A DNA stretch of 64,000 nucleotides from Molossus alvarezi (taxonomy: Eukaryota > Chordata > Mammalia > Chiroptera > Molossidae), in contig CM073896.1 of the NCBI GenBank assembly GCA_037176705.1, positions 25,742,708 through 25,806,707 of the forward strand. The letters run 5' to 3'. Position 1 is the first letter of the stretch, and each line of letters begins with the position of its first letter. Shown piece after piece: positions 56,870-64,000 of this stretch. The notes under the pieces were generated by a model that was given only the letters and a program-made list of their open reading frames with translations, was not told where the DNA came from and did no database searches. A program made the position numbers and the translations under genes.

Positions 56870-59539
56870 AAAAAAATCAATTTCTCTTTCTGTGTGTTCA
56901 TTATTGGTGTATAAAAATGCCAATAATTTTTGGATGTTGATTTTCTATCCTGCAACTTTGCCAAATTCAATTATTAAATCTAATAGTTTTTTGATGGAGT
57001 CTTTAGGGTTTTCTATGTATAATATCATGCCATCTGAAAATAATGACAGTTTCACTTCCTCCTTTCCAATTTGGATCCCTTTTATTTGTCCTTCTTGTCT
57101 AATTCCTGTGGCTAAGACTTCTAGTACTATGTTAAATGAGAGTGGTAAAATTGGACATCCCTGTCTTGTTCCTGTTCTTAAGGGAAATGCTTTTAGTTTT
57201 TCCCATTGAGTATGATGTTGGCTGTAGGTTTGTCAAAATGACCTTTATAATGTTGAGATATGCTATTTCCACTTTGCGGAGAGTTTTTATCAAAAATGGA
57301 TGCTGGATTTTGTCAAATGCCTTTTAAGCATCTATTGATATAATCACCTGATTTTTACCTTTCATTTTGTTTATGTGGTGTATCATATTTATTGATTTAT
57401 GAATATTATACCAGCCTTGCTTCCTTAGGATAAATCCCACTTGGTCGTGGTTTATAATTTTTTAAATTTGTTACTGGATTCAATTTGCTAAGATTTTGTT
57501 GAGGATTTTGGCATCTATGTTCATCAAAGATATTGGCCTGTAATTTCCTTTTTTTTTTTTAGTGTCTTTATTTGGTTTGGGGATTAGGATTATGCTAGTC
57601 TCACAAAAAAAGCTTGGAAGTATTACTTCCTCTTGAATTTTTTGAAATAGTTTGAGGACAATAGGTGATAGTTCTTCTTTAATGTTTGGTAAAACTCCCC
57701 CGTGTTGCTGTCCAGAACAGGGCTTTTGTTTGCTGCGATTTTATCGATTATTTCTTCTAATCCCATTTATCATTGCAACAAAAATTTAAGATACCTAGGA
57801 ATAAACTTAACCAAAGAAGTAAAGAACCTGTTTGTAAAAAACATTGAAAAAAGACTTAGAGTAAAATGTAAAAAGATGGAAACATATACCTTGAAAGAAT
57901 TATGGTTTGGAAGAATTAACATCATTAAAATGTCCATACCACTCAAAGCAGTCTATAGATTCAATGCAATCCCCATTAAAATACCAATGGCAAATTTCAC
58001 AGAACTAGAACAAACACTCCAAAAATTTATTTGGAACCAAAAAAGATCCCAAATAGCCACAGCAATCTTGAAAAAGAACAAAATAGAAGGGATCACAATA
58101 CCGGATGTCAGGTTATAATACAAAGCCATTGTAATCAAAGCAACCTGATACTGGCACAAGAACAGGCATATAGATCAATAGAACAGAACAGAGAACCCAG
58201 AAATTGACCCAAGACATTATGCTCAATTAATATTTGACAAAGGTGGCAATAGCATACAATGGAGTAAAGACATCCTGTGTAATAAATGGTGTTGGGAAAA
58301 TTGGACAGTTACATGCAAAAAAAGAAACTAGACCACCAACTTATACTGTGCACAAGAATACATTAAACATGGATGAAAGAATTAAATATTACTTGTGAAT
58401 CCATAAAAAATCTAGAAGAAAATGTAGACAACAAAATTTCAGACATCATGTGCAGCAGAATTTTCACTGATACAACTCCTAAGGCACAAGAAACAAAGGA
58501 AGAAAAACATGAATACACTGGACTATATCAAAGTAAACAGCTTCTTCACAGCAAAAGAAGCAATCATCAAAATGGAAAGGGAACCCACTATATGGGAGAA
58601 CATAATTGCCAATGATACATCAGCTAAGGGGTTAATTTCCAAAATATATAGAGTGCTCATACAACTCAACAAAAGGAAGACAGAACCCAATTAAAAAATG
58701 GGCAGAGGATCTAAATAGATACCTCTTCAAAAAGGACATACAAATGGCAAGGAAACATGAAAAAATGCTCAACATCACTAATCATCAGAGAGATGCAAAT
58801 TAAAACAACTATGAGCTATCACCTCACACCTGTTAGAATGGCCGCCATCAACAAATCATCAAACAACAAGTGCTGGTGAGGGTGTGGAGAAAAGGGGACT
58901 CTAGTGCACTGCTGGTGGAAATGCAGACTGGTGCAGCCACTATGAAAAACACTATGGTGTTACCTCAAAAAGTTAAAAATGGAATTGCCATTTGACCCAG
59001 TGATCCCACTTCTAGGAATATATCCTAAGAAGACAGAAATACCAATCAGAAAGAATATATATACCCCTATGATCATAGCAGCACTATTTACAATAGCTAA
59101 GATCTGGAAGCAGCTCAAATGTCCATCAATGGATGAGTGGATAAAAAAGCTGTGGTACATATACAGAATGGAGTACTATGTTGGTATAAGAAAGAAAGAT
59201 CTCTTATCCTTTGAGATGACAAGGAGGGACCTGGAGAGTATTAGGCTAAGCGAAATAAGCCAGTAGAGAAAGACAAGTTATCACATGATCTCACTTATTT
59301 GAGGAATGTAATGAACAAAAAAAGGTGGTGAACAAAATAGACCCAGACATATAGAAGTATGGTTCAGACTGACAAACTTCAGAAGAGGAGGCAGGGGGGA
59401 AGGGAAGAGAACATACCTACATATAAGATAATTAATGGACATAGACAACAATGCTGGCAGGTGGGTTGGAAGTGGAGGAGGGTGTCAATGGAGGAAAAAG
59501 GAGAAACATCTCTAACAAGAATAAATTAACAAAAAAATC
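56870..59539 (+). mobile_element. L1 with inverted 5' segment (twin priming)
   Basis: The first part (56870 to about 57760) is minus-sense ORF2 RT sequence. The rest (about 57762-59539) is forward ORF2, 3' UTR and tail. The inverted piece ends just before the point in ORF2 where the forward piece begins, so nearly nothing is lost at the junction. 'tgagagtaag' (56860-56869) and 'tgacagtaag' (59540-59549) flank the whole. Confidence 0.88.
57762..59266 (+). pseudogene. L1 ORF2 C-terminal half remnant
   Basis: Frame 57702-58118 contains [31 protein letters not shown] and [13 protein letters not shown]. Later frames at 58373-58694 and 58979-59266 include [10 protein letters not shown] and IAKIWKQLKCPSMDEWIKK. 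These are the thumb, connection and C-terminal regions of ORF2p, broken by frameshifts. Confidence 0.88.
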
Positions 59540-59549
59540 TGACAGTAAG

Positions 59550-60907
59550 CTGTTGGATATAGGGAAAAGAAACATGATGTCTGGAGTCTGAAAACTGGGT
59601 GACATGCACATGTGGAAGGTTTAATTCATCTTGACTTTGCCCTGTCCCAGGTCTCACCACCTGCTCCCCTGTCCCCTTCCATATAAACCCCACCCTGCTC
59701 CATAGGTCAGCTGCGCTGGTCAGCCTTGACCTGCCATTCAGGATACAGGAAGGTGCAGGCCTGGACATTTGGCCAAAGTAACCAGAGTTATCTTTAAAGT
59801 GAAACAAACAAAAATCCCAAGCAAACAGAACATGAATTTAATTATGCCACTGTCTTGCTAAAACTATTTATTCTCTTATTTCAATTAGAATAGTAAAAAT
59901 AGGTATTTTCTCATTTCAATTAGAATGTGACTAATTGATGATATAAGTTAAACAACCAGCAAGGAGATTACGGCATAGAGAATACAATTCAGTCTTTAAA
60001 ATATTTGAAACAATTTGAAAAGTAAACTGGAAGAGTTGATGTCAGTAATGTCACACTGCAGCTTTGCACTGAATGTTCTGCCACAAACCACAACGGAGAA
60101 TAAAGCTCTGAGTGTAAGAGTTAGGACTTGCTGTAGAACTCTACTTAATATTCACTAAGGGTATTCCAAAAATGTCAGGTCCTGCTCTTTAAACTTTTAT
60201 TGTGCATCTGTGCATTTTCTGCCCTTTTAAAGCCCTGATTCACTAACGTTTTAGGCCAATGGTGAAAATATTTCTAGTTTCCACTGAGATATATTGAGGT
60301 AAAAATGGCATTTAATTTAATAATAATTAGTGGAGAATGTTTCACAATTTGAATCTAAAGGGGTGCTCACACAATGTGCTAATAATCTGCATATAATAAT
60401 CTTCGTTGGAAAAATACTCTAAATGTTTTAATTTCATCATTCAAAAAATTCTTATTGAAAAAAAGCTTACCACCTTACACTTACACACATACAAAAGCAT
60501 TTGTGGGGCTGATTAAACAACTGAATAAAAAACACTGTGATACATAATATATTACCTTTCTCTAGTTTGTGTGAGTTAAAAGATTTTCAGTTCTTTTATG
60601 AAAATGGATTTATTCACTCATTAAGCATTTATTAAGGCTAGCAATACAATTAGATAAAAAGACCAGAGGCATGATGCTTTATTCAAGGAAATGGTGCCTT
60701 CATGAAGAAATTGGATATATACATGGGAATTACAACTTGTATGTAAAGATTATCAAAATTGCAAGCACTTTATTTTGATATCACCTTGGCATTTTACCTT
60801 CTATCTTTGAATAAATATTGACCACTATAGCAAAGTACTTTAAGAAATGGTGAGATTTGAGTATTGATTACCTTTGTTTCCCATATTATTTATTTAATTG
60901 TGATTTT
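59550..60907. other. Unassigned DNA with an LTR-like patch
   Basis: 59630-59770 is more GC-rich and has 'ccatataaaccccaccctgc', a TATA-like phrase of the type seen in LTRs. I could not define ends or a duplication. The rest is AT-rich with nothing recognised. Confidence 0.35.
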
Positions 60908-60920
60908 ACTAACAACTTTT

Positions 60921-61089
60921 ATTTATTTATTTATTTATTTATCTATGTATTTATTTATTTATTTATCTGTGTATTTATTTATTTATTTATTTATTTTTTG
61001 GTGGGGAATGTGCCCCTAGCAGGAACCAAACCCAGGACTCTCTGGTCCACAGGCTGACGCTCCAACCGCTGAGCCAAGCCGGCCAGGGC
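60921..61089 (-). mobile_element. Head-only VES-type SINE with a (TAAA)n tail
   Basis: The tRNA-derived head (about 61003-61089, 'gagccaagccggccagggc' at its end) is joined directly to a (TTTA)n run at 60921-60996. The middle and CT-rich parts are absent. The duplication is 'aacaactttt' (60911-60920) and 'aacaacttta' (61090-61099). Confidence 0.88.
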
Positions 61090-61099
61090 AACAACTTTA

Positions 61100-61339
61100 A
61101 TTTTTTAACTTATTTTTGTTACAGATGTTTCTACTTCTTTCCCATTGATATCCTCCTCCCCATCTCCCCCCCAACCGGTCCGCAGCTTTCTTGTCCATGT
61201 CCATTGGTTATGCGTATATGCATATAAGTTCTGTGGTTTATTTCTTTCCTCCCCCCACCCTCTGTTCTGAGGTTGTCAGTCTGTACCCTACTTCCATGTC
61301 TCTGGGTCTACCCTGTTCCTCAGACTGTTATGATAATGA
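61100..61339 (-). mobile_element. L1 3' UTR insertion
   Basis: Minus-strand tail and 3' UTR ('tttttgttacagatgtttct', 'tataagttctgtggttta', 'gtctctgggtctaccctg') truncate near 61330. The right flank 'actaacaactttta' (61340-61353) matches 60908-60921 exactly, so this L1 and the SINE to its left share one target. Confidence 0.88.
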
Positions 61340-61353
61340 ACTAACAACTTTTA

Positions 61354-62277
61354 ATAATGATTGTTTAAAAAGAGGCTTACAATATTACTAAAAACTCAGC
61401 CATCAGCTCTTACAAGCCAATTTGGGCCACAACTTTACCCCATTGAATAGATTCCCTGAATCTTTCTCTGGGTAACAAAGTCTTCATTACCTGGTTACTA
61501 CCCCTCTCTCTATGATCATCGGAAGTCTTTGAATATCTCTTTCCACATCAATTGATTTAGTTTTCTGTGACTGAAGCATAGCAAACTGTCTGTTTTCTTG
61601 GAAAATTTCTATCCAAGGGAACTTGAGTGGATCTTTTGTTGTAATTGAAAAGAGTTTAGGGAAAATAAATAATTTATCAATATCCCAAACTTGGGATATT
61701 ATATAATTACCTATATTAGACACACAATTTAATGTTTAATTTAACCACTTACATGTGAGGCTAAGGACACCAACTCCAAATACAAGACTACAAATCCACA
61801 TATCTTTGGTTTCATTTTAAGAAATTCAACAATCCAAAAATTCACAAATTATTACAAATATTTGATAAGTTGATATCATTTATTTTAATTATTTAAATGT
61901 ATTTTACCTTTGTTCTTAATGAATATTATAATACTTTAGTTATATTCTACCATTTTTCTCAGGTTCTTTATGTAAACTTTTAAATTTTCTTTCTTTTTGC
62001 AATAAAGTTATTTGTGGTAAATATCTAAAATTTTCATTTGGATAAGGGATGATGTTTTGCCATTCTTGCAGTAGGAACTCTATCCTCTCTAGAAAATACT
62101 GAACTGTGTTGCTGCCCCAAGGCCTTGCCCCTTACTGGGGGAAGCCTGCAATCACTGGCTGGGCTCCCCTGAGGAACACAGGCCCTGGCCCCTTGCCTCA
62201 ATTTGGGGGCCATCCCAACTCTGATTAACTGGGGTCTTTGCTGCAACTGCATCACAGTTCAAGTTCTCCCTTTGCTT
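61354..62277. other. Unassigned DNA with a GC-rich patch
   Basis: 62090-62255 is GC-rich against its surroundings ('ccttactgggggaagcctgc', 'ctgattaactggggtctttg'). It resembles an old interspersed repeat but I cannot name it. The 73-codon minus-strand frame there has no motif. Confidence 0.35.
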
Positions 62278-62465
62278 TTATTTATTTTTTTCAAATTTAC
62301 ACTGATTTTAAACATTAAATCTATTGGTTAAGAACATTATATAAGTATAGGTATACAATTTTATAACATATCATCTGTATAGTGCATTGTGTGCTCACCA
62401 CCCAAAGTCTAGTCTCCTTCCATCACCATATATGTGATCCCTGTACCCTCTTCAACTTTCCCCCT
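62278..62465 (-). mobile_element. Old L1 3' UTR fragment
   Basis: 'aggtatacaattttataaca', 'gtgcattgtgtgctcaccac' and 'ctccttccatcaccatat' match the minus-strand 3' UTR seen at 35340-35500. It breaks off near 62465. Confidence 0.8.
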
Positions 62466-63390
62466 CATAGGTTATGTTTCTGAGATTCCCTTGCTAGTGC
62501 ATTTCTCATAAACAAGCTGCTGTCTCAGAGTTAGTTTCTCAGGGAACCTGAACTAAATGATAAGTAAATAGATTATTATTATTTTTTTTTTTTTACCAAC
62601 ACCCCACAACCGAAACCAAGTAGGTTTAGTCGGATAATTTAGAAAAAAACACCACCACCTCCACACACCCCTTCCCAGAAACCTCCCACACAAAAACATT
62701 TTTGAGAATAATTCTTATAGTATTTCATATCACTCTCTATTTGACAGACTCCATGTTTCCATGTCCAGGAGGGTTCACACCAAATCTTGGTTTATTATAC
62801 ATTTAGCATTTTACCAGCACTTCTGCTTCTTCTTCTAAGTATGAATGAATAACCCAGATGGGAAACCCTAAAATTCCTTTAACCTGATTAATGTTTATTA
62901 TTTTGTGGTCAATACCTCTCTTATGTCTCACTCTGGCTCTCTTAGCTTCTTAGAATCTCTGACTATCTAGTAACTGTTTATCTTAAGTGCATAATTGTCT
63001 TCCTCATAAGATAATTATACATGTAAATGAGATATCTAGGTAAAGCACCATCAGGCACAATTGTTTTGGAACATAGTAAGTGTTCGATAAGGGATATTTG
63101 ATTAGTAGTAAGCAGTATCTTGGTTATATAACTTCATCGATAAATGGCTCATAATTCAGCAACCAAAGTCTGACAATAAAACAACAATCTTGGGTAAATG
63201 ATAGAGAAATGTTCAATATCAGAATGATGCATCCAGCAACTATTTTTCTTTAAAATTTATTTTATTAAATTGTTGGGGGGGAGGATGTCATTTTTATTTA
63301 AAAAAAAACAAAAACAAAAACACAGTGGATATAATGCATACAGAAAGGAGTCATAGAACTTTCCATTCTCTCTCCTCTTTAGTTACTTCT
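62466..63390. other. Unassigned DNA with a C/A-rich block
   Basis: A T-run at about 62582-62595 is followed by a block (62596-62696) unusually rich in A and C on this strand. An A/C-rich tract also lies near 63300-63330, next to a G-run at about 63274-63282. No gene is seen. Confidence 0.45.
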
Positions 63391-63399
63391 TAAGATATT

Positions 63400-63663
63400 G
63401 CCCTGGCCAGTTTGGCTCAGTGGTTAGAGCATTGGCCTGCGGTCCAGAGAGACCCGGGTTCGGTTCCCACTAAGGGCATGTACCTCGGTTGCAGTTTGTT
63501 CTCGGCCCTGGTTGGGTCGTGTGGGTGGCAACCACTTGATGTGTCCCTTTCACATTGATGTTTCTCTTTCTCTCTCTCCCTCTGACTCTATCTGAACAAA
63601 ATATGAAAAAATGTCCTCAGGTGAGGATTAAAAATAAATAAATAAATAAAAAATTTAAAAAAT
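63400..63663 (+). mobile_element. VES-type SINE (hairpin-tail form)
   Basis: A well-preserved complete copy: head 'gccctggccagtttggctca', B box 'GGGTTCGGTTCCC', 'gcagtttgttctcggccctg', a CT-rich run, tail 'tcctcaggtgagga' and (AAAT)n. Flanks 'taagatatt' (63391-63399) and 'tgagatatt' (63664-63672) are the duplication. Confidence 0.93.
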
Positions 63664-63672
63664 TGAGATATT

Positions 63673-64000
63673 TACATATGACATATAACACTGTAAGTTT
63701 AAGGGTTATAACCTGGTGATTTGATACACACACATATATATACTGGAATATGATTATCATTACAGTGCTATCTAACACCTCCATTATATCACATAATTTT
63801 CATTGCTTTTTGTGGTGAGAACATTTAAGATCTAGCCTCTTAGCATCTTTGAAATAGACAATACGTTATTGGTAACTATAATTGCAATGTTGTGCATTAG
63901 GTCTCCAGATCTTATTCATGTTCTAAGTGCACATTTGTACCCTTTAACCAGTATCTCTCCAACTCTGCAAACCCTGAGCTCAGGTTAGCTACTGTTCTAT
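63673..64000 (-). mobile_element. Old L1 3' UTR, continuing past the window
   Basis: 'tggtgatttgatacacacac', 'ttttgtggtgagaacattta', 'taactataattgcaatgttg' and 'tttgtaccctttaaccagta' are the minus-strand 3' UTR of an old mammalian L1. The element runs off the right edge. Confidence 0.8.

Noticed and set aside
61003..61339. A single chimeric L1-SINE retrotransposition product
   Set aside because: A copy of the target site lies between the two elements, which favours two successive insertions; kept as a test in the findings.
62034..62255. A 73-codon minus-strand frame in a GC-rich patch
   Set aside because: No motif and no supporting context; composition alone explains it.
63400..63475. tRNA-like sequence with A and B boxes (also at the other VES heads)
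   Set aside because: It is the tRNA-derived head of a SINE continuing into the VES body and poly(A), not a tRNA gene.
1..64000. Helitrons, expected if this is a vespertilionid bat
   Set aside because: I looked for typical TC...CTAG ends with a 3' hairpin and saw no convincing copy. Absence here does not exclude the family in the genome.

Overview
The window is nuclear DNA from a mammal, most likely a bat of the Yangochiroptera (vespertilionid-like). The evidence is about twenty copies of a tRNA-derived SINE of the VES type, whose head reads 'ctggccggtttggctcag' and whose B box resembles 'GGTTCGATTCC'. They lie among L1 LINEs, MIR elements, a Tigger element, a hAT-type element and a short mariner-type MITE. 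Genus cannot be set from the sequence alone. I see no functional host protein gene, rRNA, tRNA, CRISPR array or operon. The long open frames are L1 ORF1/ORF2 remnants, chance frames in L1 5' UTRs, or simple-repeat frames.

Layout. 1-4.8 kb: LTR-like or unassigned sequence, MIRs, an L1 3' end inserted in a MIR, a small L1 with an inverted 5' part and a transduced 3' flank, and a hAT fragment. 5.2-6.2 kb: a Tigger element split by an old L1. 7.8-11.5 kb: VES copies and a GC-rich retrocopy-like block. 12.9-18.7 kb: a nearly full-length, decayed L1 on the minus strand. 19-25 kb: ancient LINE, a MITE, microsatellites and VES copies. 27.2-33.9 kb: a three-level nest, in which an old VES was split by a full-length L1 that was in turn hit by a young VES. 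33.9-36.6 kb: a SINE cluster, a long pyrimidine microsatellite and an old L1. 36.7-39.5 kb: an L1 with both ends but its ORF2 body missing. 39.5-47.4 kb: mostly unassigned AT-rich DNA with a second MITE, an old L1 and VES copies. 47.9-51.7 kb: a 5'-truncated L1. 53.6-59.5 kb: two L1s with inverted 5' segments, back to back. 60.9-61.4 kb: a short SINE and an L1 tail inserted at the same target. 62.3-64 kb: old L1 ends and a VES.

Adding up my own intervals, L1 makes up about 28-30 kb. The window reads as an intergenic or deep-intronic, AT-rich region shaped by repeated L1 and L1-mobilised SINE insertion. No gene set works together here. The interest lies in insertion histories that can be read from target-site duplications (TSDs). 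I found nothing that supports an undescribed gene system. The best leads are the monomer-like L1 5' UTR, the 3' transduction, the head-only SINE form, the internally deleted L1, and the unidentified GC-rich retrocopy.
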